Positions 9,848-18,760 of a DNA stretch of 64,000 nt are shown here, piece after piece. Source of the DNA: Providencia rettgeri (GTDB lineage Bacteria > Pseudomonadota > Gammaproteobacteria > Enterobacterales > Enterobacteriaceae). The stretch lies in NCBI RefSeq assembly GCF_013255915.1, contig NZ_CP053896.1, forward strand, positions 2,728,001 to 2,792,000, read 5' to 3'. Both the position numbers and the translations under genes were made by a program. Each line of letters begins with the position of its first letter. Position 1 is the first letter of the stretch. Under the pieces are notes generated by a model, which worked only from the letters and a program-made list of their open reading frames with translations, did not search any database and had not been told where the DNA came from.

Positions 9848-9869
9848 GATAATGATAATTATAATCATT
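9848..9869. promoter_or_regulatory. Fur box upstream of the FecA-like receptor
   Basis: GATAATGATAAT followed by TATAATCATT gives stacked Fur hexamers 31-52 bp upstream of the receptor start. It implies iron repression of the receptor and binding-protein pair. Confidence 0.8.
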
Positions 9870-9958
9870 ACAAACAATCAACTTAATTTACTATTTATTT
9901 TGAAATTATTCTGTTTTAATTCCTTATTATATAAAGGGTTATTGAGAGTGAAGAAAGC

Positions 9959-9990
9959 TAAAAAAACCGAAGGGAGATTCCCCTCGGTTC
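9959..9990 (-). terminator. Intrinsic terminator of the DMSO reductase-like operon
   Basis: On the minus strand, a stem AACCGAGGGG/CCCTTCGGTT (one mismatch) is followed by a run of seven T. It lies about 60 bp after the end of the C-subunit gene. A second stem, TAGAGGCAAA/TTTTGCCTCTA at 10016-10041, lies between the two. Confidence 0.75.
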
Positions 9991-10047
9991 ATATTATTGG
10001 TAAACATTATATAATTAGAGGCAAATATCATTTTGCCTCTAAAGGCA

Positions 10048-10902
10048 TTAACCACCCAGCGAGAAAAATACCACTCGGCCAACCCCCTCACCAACAAAAA
10101 TACAGAGTGTTGCCAGTGACATAACAAATGTTGCATTTACATTGCGCCCATTTTTTTGGCACAGTAAACGGCCAACAAACAAGATTCCTAATGCAATAAG
10201 TATAACTCTAACAATGCTTAAGTTCACTAAACCCTCAGGTAGTTCACGCGGCGTCATTCCCATATAAATAGGCTCCCCGATATTTCCGAGTAGAGATAAT
10301 GTGCCCAGCAGCATAAGTAAGATCCCAATAACACCAATACCAAGTGTAATTTTAACCACTCGCTTTAATTGCTCTTCTTTATCATTGCGACGTAAAGAAC
10401 CTACCAGTAATAATGCCGCTATCACGCCACCAACCAGTAATACCGCCCCAAAGAAACTGGCGTAGGTAAATAAGCCATTCCAGAGATTAAACAAGGTGTT
10501 AGCATACAATGCTGACATTGCGTACATATAGATAATACCTGCTAACGCACTAAGCAACAGTAGCAACGCGTTCGCTTTTTGTTTAAGTAATAACAGCGCG
10601 ACACTGAAAAATAATAGCGCCATATAAATTGCAGTCGCCCACACTTCACGACTCATCCATGAGGTTGATACATGCAGCATGGTATAAAACATATGTAGCG
10701 GGTTACCCATATGAAATAATGAACCCAATAACCCAACACAGCCCAGAACAAAACTGGCTAAAATAGGCAGTTTAATAAACTGGACGCTTTGTAGGTTATT
10801 TCCGCCTTCAAGCACACGAAAATAGCATACTAATGAAACTAACAAGCACCCCACAGAAGCTTGCATAAATAAGGTGAAAATCACCAACGGAAATTCATGC
10901 AT
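10048..10902 (-). CDS. DmsC-like membrane anchor subunit of a DMSO reductase-type complex
   Basis: A 284-residue protein with about eight hydrophobic segments, matching the DmsC/YnfH anchor family in size and layout. An early His/Met-containing segment (LLGSLFHMGNPLHMFYTMLH) lies near residues 60-80, where this family has conserved residues facing the quinol site. It takes electrons from menaquinol and passes them to the Fe-S subunit encoded 11 bp upstream. It is the last gene of the five-gene operon that starts at 16125. The complex's terminal acceptor is not known from sequence, so I leave the symbol empty. Confidence 0.85.
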   Translation of the reverse strand: MHEFPLVIFTLFMQASVGCLLVSLVCYFRVLEGGNNLQSVQFIKLPILASFVLGCVGLLGSLFHMGNPLHMFYTMLHVSTSWMSREVWATAIYMALLFFSVALLLLKQKANALLLLLSALAGIIYMYAMSALYANTLFNLWNGLFTYASFFGAVLLVGGVIAALLLVGSLRRNDKEEQLKRVVKITLGIGVIGILLMLLGTLSLLGNIGEPIYMGMTPRELPEGLVNLSIVRVILIALGILFVGRLLCQKNGRNVNATFVMSLATLCIFVGEGVGRVVFFSLGG

Positions 10903-10913
10903 GATAATTCTCC

Positions 10914-11456
10914 TTATCCTTTTGTACCGACAACTAGGTTCGGTTTGGTAATACTTGAGCTAGGTAGCCCGGCAATATCTGCATTCGAGCCATATTTTTT
11001 ACGTAATTCGCTAATTAGACCGAACTCAATCGCACGCATAGGGCAAGAATCAACACACATTGGATTTCCTCCTTTTTCACGGAGATCAAGACAGGTGTCG
11101 CACTTAGTCATCATTCCAATACTGGCATCAAACTGAGGTGCCTCATATGGGCAAGCCCACGTACAATAGCGGCAACCCACACATTTATCATGGTCGACTA
11201 AGACAACGCCATCTTCCTCTCGTTTGTGCATTGCGGTCGTAGGACAATGACTTACACATTGCGGATCATCGCAATGGTTACAGGCAATAGACAAGTGCCA
11301 AGTCCGAGGACGTGGATACTCCCCCACTTCAATATCATACACACGGCGAAAGTTACGCCCGACTTCAAGGTCGTTTTTGTCTTTACATGCAACAACACAG
11401 GTCTTACAACCAATGCAAGTGGCAACATTAATATAAAATCCGACTTGTTTATCCAT
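10914..11456 (-). CDS. DmsB-like four-cluster ferredoxin subunit
   Basis: A 180-residue electron-transfer subunit with four cysteine groups: CIGCKTCVVAC (14-24), CNHCDDPQCVSHC, CVGCRYCTWAC and CDTCLDLREKGGNPMC followed by VDSC. These bind four [4Fe-4S] clusters that link the membrane anchor to the catalytic subunit. It is shorter than E. coli DmsB (about 205 residues), with the loss at the C-terminus. It has no signal of its own, so it would cross the membrane with the catalytic subunit through the Tat system. Gaps to its neighbours are 11 and 13 bp. Confidence 0.9.
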   Translation of the reverse strand: MDKQVGFYINVATCIGCKTCVVACKDKNDLEVGRNFRRVYDIEVGEYPRPRTWHLSIACNHCDDPQCVSHCPTTAMHKREEDGVVLVDHDKCVGCRYCTWACPYEAPQFDASIGMMTKCDTCLDLREKGGNPMCVDSCPMRAIEFGLISELRKKYGSNADIAGLPSSSITKPNLVVGTKG

Positions 11457-11469
11457 TTCTTATTGCCCC

Positions 11470-14052
11470 CTAAAATATAATACGCTGTGGAATTGCTGCA
11501 TCTGGAACTAACTGGTCACCATGCCATTTTTCGATATTACATAGCATCGTGTTCCACCCTGATGTACCAAGCCCTGTAGGGACTTGAATGGTTAGCGTAT
11601 TGTCGGCTCCCGCCATATCTATCCCTGTTTTTTCGTCAACATCGGTCCAACTGCCATGGGGTAATGCGACCACGCCCGGCTTCATCGTTTGTGTCACTAA
11701 TGCAGGGCGCACAATCTTCCCTTGTGGGCTCGTTATCAACACAGTTTCACCGTGTTTAATACCTAAACGTTTCGCATCAGACGCATTGATATAAATTGGG
11801 CTTGGCCACTGCTCACGTAACCAAGGCACATTATCAAGCGTGCTGTGAGAGCGGCGTAAATAGTGTGGATTATAGATTTGGAATGGGTAATCCCCTTTCT
11901 CCTTCTTCGAGAAATCGCTAAAGCTAGCCTCGTAACCACTTGCAGACGGAATATACTCAGGAATTGGTGGTAATTTAGTCCAGCCACACTCATCGGCTTT
12001 TTCGACTAATGTTTGGCAGTAAATTTCAAATTTGCCACTTGGTGTTGGTCGTGGATTGGCCTGTGGGTCGCGAATGAAATCTTCATAGGCAATATAGCCA
12101 TAGTTATCACCAGCCGTCCGTTTTACTTGGTATTTCCCAACAGTAAGAAATTCATTGAGGGTAATTCGCCCCTGTTGTGGCTTGCCTGTTACTTGCCATT
12201 CATCAATGTCCGCTTGAGTGATTGTGATTAATGGTTCTGTTGTCTTACCATCTTCACCAATGATTGTTGCGCCATTGAGTTTATTGAAAAATTGTTGTTT
12301 TTCCGAAACAGGAAAAACTTCATCGACATTAATACCTAGACGCTTACCTATTTCTTTGGCGATCCATTGGTCACTTCTCGCTTCATAAAGTGGTGGCGTT
12401 ACATTCACCGCAGCTATCATAACTTCACGGTTACTTGGATTTAATATGGTTCCTTCACGCTCCCATTCAGTCGTCACCGGTAAGACAATATCCGAATATT
12501 TGGCGCAAGTATGCGGAACATACGCTGCGGTCACAACCAATTCCACATCTTTACGGTAGGCCTCAACGCTTTGCGAAATATTGGCTCGTGTTTGTAACGT
12601 GGCATTGAATGGATGAATGATCATTTGGATATTTGTATCCACATCCCCCACACCACGTTGGCGGAATTTTTTCTCTAATAATGCACGGTTAAGCTCATTG
12701 TGATTGATTTTTAAACTGATTGGGTTTGGTACTGAAGGTAGCCCACTTGCTCCCGCCATAACGAGCCGCGTGCCATTATTTCCAGCAGCGAAATGGCAAC
12801 TAACCCCTGTCATCCGGCCAGGCCTTCCCATATGGCCAGTCATAAAGCCTAAGGTTGAGAATGCTTGCACCCACCCTTCACCATTATGAATTCGAGCAGG
12901 TGCCCAACCTGTAAGCAATGCAACTCGGTTGGTGCCACCGATTTCACGTGCCAAAGTGCGAATATCACTCACTGACAGCCCACAAATATTAGAGGCCCAC
13001 TCAGGTGTTTTTGGCTCTCCCGTATAGGTGCCTAATAGATAATCTTTGAAGTTCCCCTTCGGGTCTGCACCTGCGGGCATATTACTTTCATCAAAACCAA
13101 CTGTGCAACGGCGTAAAAAATCCCAATCAATCAACGGACTGTCAGGGCTATCCATTTCTAATAGTGCGTACATAATACCCAGTGCTAATGCATGGTCAGT
13201 ACCCGGATTGATGGGGTACCAATCTGCATCCATTAACTCTGCCGTCGTCGTATAACTTGGGTCAATGCTAATGAAGCGAGCCCCAGCTTTTTTTGCCTGA
13301 TAATAATTATAGGTTGGGCTACCCGGGCTACTCCACGCTGGGTTTGCCCCCCACATCACGATCAACTGGGAGTTACGCATATCAAAACGGTCATTGGTAC
13401 CAAAGGTATAAAATCCTTCAAGTAATCCTAAATGGGCTGGTGTTTCAAACCATGCTCCCCACGAGGTTGTTCCCCAATCCCCAACAAAACCCCCCGCTTT
13501 GGCGTAAACGTTTTGGATATCAACACCGTTACCACCCGTGATCCAAATAGACTCGTTACCATATTTTTCTTTAATACGTTTCGACTCTGATGCCACAATA
13601 TCTAATGCTTCATCCCAACTGATGCGCACCCATTGGTCCCGTCCTCGTAAGCTTTTGTCCCCACCACCCGGGGCCCAGCCTTTACGCTTCATGGGGTATT
13701 TCAGACGATCCGCCCCAAAAACTTGTTTACGTTGTGAACGACCACGTAAACAACCTCGCTGTTGTGGGAAATCAGGAGAATCTGCAACCACATCATCTGT
13801 TTTTTGTCTAACAACGACACCATCGACCACCAATGCTTTATTAACACAGCGGCCACCACAGTTATGCCAACAGGCTACGGGTTTCCATTTCCCTTGAGTC
13901 ACTGCATCAGTAGCTTGTGCAACCGCTTTTTCTTCCTCTGGTGTTGCCGCATATAATTGCTTACTCAGCGGTAACGTAGCCATTACTGATGCCGCTGATG
14001 TCCAAGCTATAAATGAACGGCGACTTAAGGCTATTTTCTGTCTTTCTGACAT
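11470..14052 (-). CDS. DmsA-like molybdopterin oxidoreductase, Tat-exported catalytic subunit
   Basis: An 860-residue catalytic subunit. A twin-arginine signal is visible (SRRSFIAW at residues 10-17, cut near residue 36). The N-terminal Fe-S site is Cx3Cx3Cx31C (Cys61, Cys65, Cys69, Cys101), the DMSO reductase pattern. The region around residues 195-210 (DWGTTSWGAW) aligns with the loop that carries the molybdenum ligand in DmsA, suggesting a Ser/Thr ligand rather than Cys. The C-terminal molydopterin dinucleotide-binding domain has LGIKHGETVLITSPQGK. It reduces an S- or N-oxide or similar oxidant in the periplasm. The true substrate is open; related uncharacterised Salmonella operons exist. 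Confidence 0.85.
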   Translation of the reverse strand: MSERQKIALSRRSFIAWTSAASVMATLPLSKQLYAATPEEEKAVAQATDAVTQGKWKPVACWHNCGGRCVNKALVVDGVVVRQKTDDVVADSPDFPQQRGCLRGRSQRKQVFGADRLKYPMKRKGWAPGGGDKSLRGRDQWVRISWDEALDIVASESKRIKEKYGNESIWITGGNGVDIQNVYAKAGGFVGDWGTTSWGAWFETPAHLGLLEGFYTFGTNDRFDMRNSQLIVMWGANPAWSSPGSPTYNYYQAKKAGARFISIDPSYTTTAELMDADWYPINPGTDHALALGIMYALLEMDSPDSPLIDWDFLRRCTVGFDESNMPAGADPKGNFKDYLLGTYTGEPKTPEWASNICGLSVSDIRTLAREIGGTNRVALLTGWAPARIHNGEGWVQAFSTLGFMTGHMGRPGRMTGVSCHFAAGNNGTRLVMAGASGLPSVPNPISLKINHNELNRALLEKKFRQRGVGDVDTNIQMIIHPFNATLQTRANISQSVEAYRKDVELVVTAAYVPHTCAKYSDIVLPVTTEWEREGTILNPSNREVMIAAVNVTPPLYEARSDQWIAKEIGKRLGINVDEVFPVSEKQQFFNKLNGATIIGEDGKTTEPLITITQADIDEWQVTGKPQQGRITLNEFLTVGKYQVKRTAGDNYGYIAYEDFIRDPQANPRPTPSGKFEIYCQTLVEKADECGWTKLPPIPEYIPSASGYEASFSDFSKKEKGDYPFQIYNPHYLRRSHSTLDNVPWLREQWPSPIYINASDAKRLGIKHGETVLITSPQGKIVRPALVTQTMKPGVVALPHGSWTDVDEKTGIDMAGADNTLTIQVPTGLGTSGWNTMLCNIEKWHGDQLVPDAAIPQRIIF

Positions 14053-14081
14053 TGCTCTTACCTCTTCATTTTGTTTTATTA

Positions 14082-14771
14082 TTATAAATTGACTAATTCA
14101 TTGATTTTTTTAATATCATTGCGTAAAAAAAGTTCAAGTAATGAACTTAATTGACGATAAAATACGGTTTCTGCATGGTTATACATTGAGCGGCAAAATG
14201 GCGTAATAAAAGCCAATAAATGGGTATTCAGGAATGTCGCAGACCCGAGTAATAATGCGTTTACTTTAGTCCAATCAACATTTTCAGTTTCGCTATCAAT
14301 AACTTCAGTAATACGCAGACTTAAATGCCACATAAAATCTAACTCATAACCAATATGGTCAGCGGCTTCCATATCACCTTCTGGCAAGTGAACGCCATAC
14401 TGTTCATAAAAAGACTTCACTGCTAAGGTACTTTCTTGAAATAACAATTTGTCACGAGAAACATACGTTGATTCCCATGGCGCTGCCGGCGGGGCTTCTG
14501 GGCCAATAAATAAGCGAGTAAAATCCCAATGCAAATTTTCGAAATCTTCGTTATTGGCTTGTATCCGCCTATTGTTTAAGTCTTTATGCATCTCATTTAT
14601 CGCATTTTTCATTGCAGGTAATGCTTCATCACAGGGGAATAACAACAACCCTGAATCACTTAAATAACTTAATAATTCTGGCGTCGGTTCTTCCATAAAC
14701 AAGCGCCGTAATACGTCATAAGCAAATTGACGCGCATAAAGAAAATCTAAAATTTGGTCATCATTGGTCAT
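14082..14771 (-). CDS. TorD/DmsD family molybdoenzyme chaperone
   Basis: A 229-residue, mostly helical protein with the TorD-family central segment: FTRLFIGPEAPPAAPWESTY near residues 88-107, which matches the conserved (F/L)xxLFxGPxxPxxPPWxS pattern. These chaperones bind the Tat signal of the catalytic subunit and hold it until the cofactor is inserted. The gene is 29 bp upstream of the catalytic-subunit gene and 10 bp downstream of the radical SAM gene in the same operon, so its client is almost certainly the DmsA-like protein. Confidence 0.85.
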   Translation of the reverse strand: MTNDDQILDFLYARQFAYDVLRRLFMEEPTPELLSYLSDSGLLLFPCDEALPAMKNAINEMHKDLNNRRIQANNEDFENLHWDFTRLFIGPEAPPAAPWESTYVSRDKLLFQESTLAVKSFYEQYGVHLPEGDMEAADHIGYELDFMWHLSLRITEVIDSETENVDWTKVNALLLGSATFLNTHLLAFITPFCRSMYNHAETVFYRQLSSLLELFLRNDIKKINELVNL

Positions 14772-14781
14772 AAATGTTTCC

Positions 14782-16125
14782 CTACAGGTCAGTCAATAAA
14801 AATTCAGTGGGTGTGGTGAGTTCAACTCGCACTTCTTTAATTAAAGGATTGCCCTGTTCATCGGGCTCAATAATGTGGGAAGTCAATGCAATAGGCAGTT
14901 TGGCTAGCGGGGTTAATAAGCAAATTGCTTCAGGATTAAACTGCAAAAATCCATGCAACAATTCTTGATGATAAGAAACGCCTGCGTTTTTCAATAAAAC
15001 CGCCACTTTTTCACAATCGTCACCAAAAACTTTGGCGCTTTTAAAAAAATAATCCCGAGAGGAAAAAATATAATGCTTTCCTATTATTTGTTCGTTGTGT
15101 TCAAAAAAAGCATTGCTTTGGTACACTTGCCCAGTATGCTTATTTTCTAAAGAGCAGTAGTGCACTCCAATAGATAACTGATTTTCTAGTGCAAATTTAA
15201 GAACACGGAGGCAGGCTAGTTCACTCTGTGCGACAGCTAATCCACCTGCATACCAATAGTTGTAATACACCTCATAAGGTGGGTTTTTAAGCATGAACCC
15301 GCGAGTTTGATAAGCCTCGCTATTTGTTAGTGGAAAGCAAAACTCTAATAAATTGATACCATCAATACCAATATCATCAAGCTGAGTAAGTAATTGATAC
15401 ATCTGCGGTTCTGTACCGGGGATCACGGGCATTTCCACCATTACAGTTGGAAAAATTTCGCGAGCTAAAGTAATGCGATGTAAAACTTTAGTAATTCGTT
15501 CTTTAGGATCATCAATTTTGATACTAAAGCGGATTTCTTGTAGACCAGCTTTAGCTAGAGCTAATGCCGTATTACGGTCTAATGGATCACCTGCTGTATA
15601 TAAACGGCTATGAGCCAGAGGTAATTTCTGTTGGACTGCTTGGAAAAACGCAATGCTTTCTTGGCGAAAAAGTAGAGGTTCCCCTCCTGTTAGTGCGATA
15701 TGGGTAAGTGGATAACCTTGTTCTGCTATCGCATCAACCTCACCAATAGCATCGCGCATTTCCTCTTGAAATTCATGATAGTTTTCTTGATTTGGATTAA
15801 AACAAAAGTAACAATCGCGGTGGCATTTTAAGGATAAAAATGTCGTGTGACTCCCTTCCCCTGTACGGCATTGTACACAAGCACTTGATAGCCAATTACA
15901 ATGTATACTCTTTCCACTATTCGAAAAAATTGCGCCTTTACTTTTTATATCTAGTTTGAGTTGTTCAATCTCATGTTGCTGTGCAAAAGGGTCTTCAAAA
16001 TTAAGTCCATATTCGATAATTGCCTGCTGTGTTTGCTGTTCAATATCCAAATAGCGAATAGCATAACGCTTAAACTTTTGGTTATTTACTGTAGAGATTG
16101 TTCTATCTGTAATAGGATAGATCAT
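14782..16125 (-). CDS. Radical SAM protein heading the DMSO reductase-like operon
   Basis: A 447-residue protein with the radical SAM cluster motif CHRDCYFC (Cys101, Cys105, Cys108) and LTGGEPLL about 45 residues later, the usual SAM-binding segment. A CVQC pair (Cys83, Cys86) just upstream may bind a second metal or cluster. The C-terminal part (330-447) has no domain I can name. It starts the operon, with a GAAGG Shine-Dalgarno 7 nt before the ATG, and is followed 10 bp later by the chaperone gene. A radical SAM enzyme is not part of the standard dmsABC set; it may modify the complex, its cofactor or the substrate, but that is inference. Confidence 0.8.
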   Translation of the reverse strand: MIYPITDRTISTVNNQKFKRYAIRYLDIEQQTQQAIIEYGLNFEDPFAQQHEIEQLKLDIKSKGAIFSNSGKSIHCNWLSSACVQCRTGEGSHTTFLSLKCHRDCYFCFNPNQENYHEFQEEMRDAIGEVDAIAEQGYPLTHIALTGGEPLLFRQESIAFFQAVQQKLPLAHSRLYTAGDPLDRNTALALAKAGLQEIRFSIKIDDPKERITKVLHRITLAREIFPTVMVEMPVIPGTEPQMYQLLTQLDDIGIDGINLLEFCFPLTNSEAYQTRGFMLKNPPYEVYYNYWYAGGLAVAQSELACLRVLKFALENQLSIGVHYCSLENKHTGQVYQSNAFFEHNEQIIGKHYIFSSRDYFFKSAKVFGDDCEKVAVLLKNAGVSYHQELLHGFLQFNPEAICLLTPLAKLPIALTSHIIEPDEQGNPLIKEVRVELTTPTEFLLTDL

Positions 16126-16367
16126 AAATTTACCTTCAATTTATGAGCAAATAGTTCCTATTATTCGTTGAATTTTCAATTGGACTCAGATCGCAAATAA
16201 TCAATTAATAGACGGGTATGACAATACCTGTGACAATTAGAAAAATGCTTATAAAGACTCACATCATTACCGATTAAATTGAAAATATTTTTTAAATAAG
16301 AAATATTCGCATTATTTTATTTTGATTTAGTATTAATGGCAGTATAAGTTAGTGGCATTATATGATG

Positions 16368-16381
16368 TTGCGCAAGATCAA
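16368..16381. promoter_or_regulatory. Weak candidate FNR site
   Basis: TTGCG-CAAG-ATCAA has a perfect right half-site and a 3/5 left half-site of the TTGAT-N4-ATCAA consensus. It is 240 bp upstream of an operon expected to be anaerobically induced. The left half is poor. Confidence 0.3.
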
Positions 16382-16694
16382 AAAAACTTTCCTTTCATTA
16401 TTTATATATCAACCAATTAGCTGATACTGCCAGCATAGCCAAATTATTACTCAGCAACGTTCTCATTATATGAGAATAATCTCATCAAATAAGTCGCTAT
16501 ATAAAAACTAAATAGCCAATTAGACAATACTCAAAAATAAAATAAAACTAACCTGTTAACATTAAAATAATCATAATAATATTTCAATTTGTAAAATTAA
16601 AATTCAAAAAATGTTCATCCGTTCATTTTTGTATTATTATTTATTTTTATCTTATAAAAATAAATCTCTCCAACAAATAAAGCATAGTGACTAT

Positions 16695-16782
16695 TTATCA
16701 TTTTTATCATTTTTATCATTTTTATCATTTTTATCATTTTTATCATTTTTATCATTTTTATCATTTTTATCATTTTTATCAT
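16695..16782. repeat. 9-bp tandem repeat TTATCATTT, about 9.8 copies
   Basis: Nine exact units of TTATCATTT occupy 16695-16775 and a partial unit TTATCAT follows to 16782. On the other strand the unit is AAATGATAA. The array lies 570 bp upstream of the radical SAM gene and 70 bp past the end of the Lrp-type gene. Perfect short arrays of this kind are prone to copy-number change by slipped-strand replication. Confidence 0.95.
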
Positions 16783-16855
16783 ATTTAATTTATATAATTA
16801 AAATTAATCGTTAAGCATTTTCAATTTGTCACTATCGCTCTATTAGCTATTATCA

Positions 16856-17329
16856 TCAAAGTGGTAAAGCATAAGTAACCTTAACCGTTTCCATTGGTAC
16901 CTCCGTCTTAATACTTTGAATACTACTAATTTGTGTTAAATGATCCGCATGGAAACGACGATATGAAGCTAAGTCTTCCGTCACAATACGGATCAGTGCA
17001 TCACATTCCCCAGCCATTAGATGGCATTCGACGACTTCAGGCATCTGTTTAATGTCTTCAACGAATTGGTTGATGGTTTTAGCATCCTGTGTTTTAAACC
17101 AAATACGAGCAAATAAAGAAAGGCCAGCTCCAATTTTACTGCCATCCAACACCGCTACATAACGTTTGATAACCCCAGCCTCTTCAAGTAATTTCACACG
17201 ACGTAGGCAAGGTGACGGGGAAAGCCCCACTTCTTTAGCTAATTCAATATTCTGAATTTTTCCATCTCTTTGTAATACTTGTAAGATATGCCTATCAATG
17301 GCATCCAGTTTTAGTCTACTTTCCTTCAT
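16856..17329 (-). CDS. Lrp/AsnC family transcriptional regulator
   Basis: A 157-residue Lrp-type regulator: an N-terminal helix-turn-helix (IELAKEVGLSPSPCLRRVKLLE, about residues 27-48) and a C-terminal RAM/AsnC ligand-binding domain (about 65-150) with the VVECHLMAGECDALIRI stretch. I prefer the ATG at 17329, 8 nt after a GAGGGGG Shine-Dalgarno, over the ATG two codons upstream that is only 2 nt from it. It is divergent from a LysE-type exporter 155 bp away, the usual arrangement in which the regulator senses an amino acid and switches on its export. Confidence 0.88.
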   Translation of the reverse strand: MKESRLKLDAIDRHILQVLQRDGKIQNIELAKEVGLSPSPCLRRVKLLEEAGVIKRYVAVLDGSKIGAGLSLFARIWFKTQDAKTINQFVEDIKQMPEVVECHLMAGECDALIRIVTEDLASYRRFHADHLTQISSIQSIKTEVPMETVKVTYALPL

Positions 17330-17490
17330 TGGCATTCCCCCTCAATTTTATATTAATTAATGATATTAAATACCAATTTTTGTTTATTTTAAAGCAATAA
17401 AAAAACCCAATATCATTGGATTATCGCTATAATTTTATCGCTACTGGCCAGTTGCGTGAAAATAACAATGAACAATAATGAGGAATTGAA

Positions 17491-18102
17491 ATGGAGTTAC
17501 AGAACTTACTCTTATTTAGCGCAACCGTGATCCCTTTAGTCTGCACACCAGGCCCAGACATTCTATTTATTTCCGCACAAGGATTATCGGGAGGAACCTC
17601 AGCGGCCTTGAAAGCGAATTTGGGTATTATATTGGGTTATGTGGCACATGCGATTCTGGCTGCACTTGGTTTAGCGGCGATTGTTGCAGCTTCACCCATG
17701 ATTTTCCACACCATTAAATGGGTTGGGGTCGCTTATGTCACTTACCTTGCTATTCGCATGGTGTTATCTGCAATGAAAGCCGGAGACTTAAGAATTCAAA
17801 CTGTGTCAACAAAGGCGGTCGTGGGTAAAGCATTTTTAACTAGCTTTCTTAACCCCAAAGGGTTACTGGTGTATTTTGCTATTTTACCGAATTTCATTAA
17901 GCTAACAGAAAGTGTCGCTGTCCAATCCTTAATACTTTCAGCCACTTTTATACTTTCGTGTGTCGTGATCTACGGCGTAATAGGTGCATTATTTGCATCC
18001 ATGCATAATAAACAAGCTTATAATGATAAAAAACGTCGTATAACCGAAGGTGTTGCAGGTGGAATGCTAACGCTAGCCGCTATCGGTTTAGCAACCAGTT
18101 AG
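17491..18102 (+). CDS. LysE/RhtB family amino acid exporter
   Basis: A 203-residue inner-membrane protein with about six hydrophobic segments and the family signatures VCTPGPDILFI near residues 16-26 and FLTSFLNPKGLLVYFAILP in the middle. Members export single amino acids such as lysine, threonine, homoserine or leucine. GAGG lies 7 nt before the ATG. It is paired divergently with an Lrp-type regulator. Its stop overlaps the convergent HutD-type gene by 4 bp. The exported amino acid cannot be read from the sequence. Confidence 0.88.
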   Translation: MELQNLLLFSATVIPLVCTPGPDILFISAQGLSGGTSAALKANLGIILGYVAHAILAALGLAAIVAASPMIFHTIKWVGVAYVTYLAIRMVLSAMKAGDLRIQTVSTKAVVGKAFLTSFLNPKGLLVYFAILPNFIKLTESVAVQSLILSATFILSCVVIYGVIGALFASMHNKQAYNDKKRRITEGVAGGMLTLAAIGLATS

Positions 18103-18665
18103 CGGGGTAATAACTCAATCCAGATTAACTTGCTATCGGTGCTAAGTGGTTTTATATCTCCTTCACCGATATCAGGTAACCACCACGCTCCTTGTCCTTG
18201 CGCCATATGATGGCAATTTGCCCCTGAAATTTCCCATTCGCCATTGAGCACGTAGACTAACCCCGCTTGGTTGGCGGGTAATCTACAATCTTCAGTGATG
18301 AAATAGTTTATAGCCACCCACCTATCATCTCGAAAAATAAAATTCATTAACTTAACTGATGGCTCTGAGACTTTTACCGCGCAAAATTGCTGAGCTGAAA
18401 ATTGGGCGTGATCACCTGCGCGCTCTAGGCGATGCTCAAACGCTTTGGTATCGGTTAAAAGAAGCGGCTGGTCATTCAACAATACCACCAGCCTTTCCCC
18501 TTCTGCATAGCGCTTTAAATAGCTATCTTGGTTAATGGTTGCAATGCTTGCGCGTAATGAATAGTCCGATGCAACCGGCCAGCAAAACACTTCTTGGCTG
18601 GCCCCCGCACCATCATTCCAATCAAGGATAGGTAATTCCATTATGTCAAAACATTTTATTTTCAC
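18099..18665 (-). CDS. HutD/Ves family cupin protein
   Basis: A 188-residue protein of the HutD/Ves bicupin family. The N-terminal NDGAGASQEVFCWP segment and internal DYSLRASIATI and FSAQQFCAVKV-type strands are characteristic. A GTG start at 18663-18665 follows a strong GGGAGG Shine-Dalgarno by 4 nt. E. coli Ves is a cold- and stress-inducible protein and HutD is linked to histidine use; neither biochemical role is settled. There are no hut genes here. It overlaps the lysE-type gene tail to tail by 4 bp. Confidence 0.8.
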   Translation of the reverse strand: MKIKCFDIMELPILDWNDGAGASQEVFCWPVASDYSLRASIATINQDSYLKRYAEGERLVVLLNDQPLLLTDTKAFEHRLERAGDHAQFSAQQFCAVKVSEPSVKLMNFIFRDDRWVAINYFITEDCRLPANQAGLVYVLNGEWEISGANCHHMAQGQGAWWLPDIGEGDIKPLSTDSKLIWIELLPR

Positions 18666-18760
18666 ATTACCTCCCGTCTGTTGCTGCTAACACATTTAGA
18701 TTTATACCTAGATTGGCAAAGTTAATCTTTCAGGGCAATGAATTAACGACGATAATGTGA

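Larger units (their letters stand above)
16126..16855. other. AT-rich 730-bp intergenic region with a tandem repeat
   Basis: This region holds the promoter of the radical SAM/DMSO reductase-like operon and a 9-bp tandem repeat. A candidate FNR half-palindrome lies at 16368-16381. Poly(A/T) tracts are frequent. No credible gene was seen; the frame encoding repeated Ser-Phe-Leu is a product of the repeat. Confidence 0.6.

Noticed and set aside
16611-16814. ORF encoding repeated Ser-Phe-Leu
   Set aside because: It is the translation of the 9-bp tandem repeat in one frame, has no ribosome site, and carries no other sign of coding.
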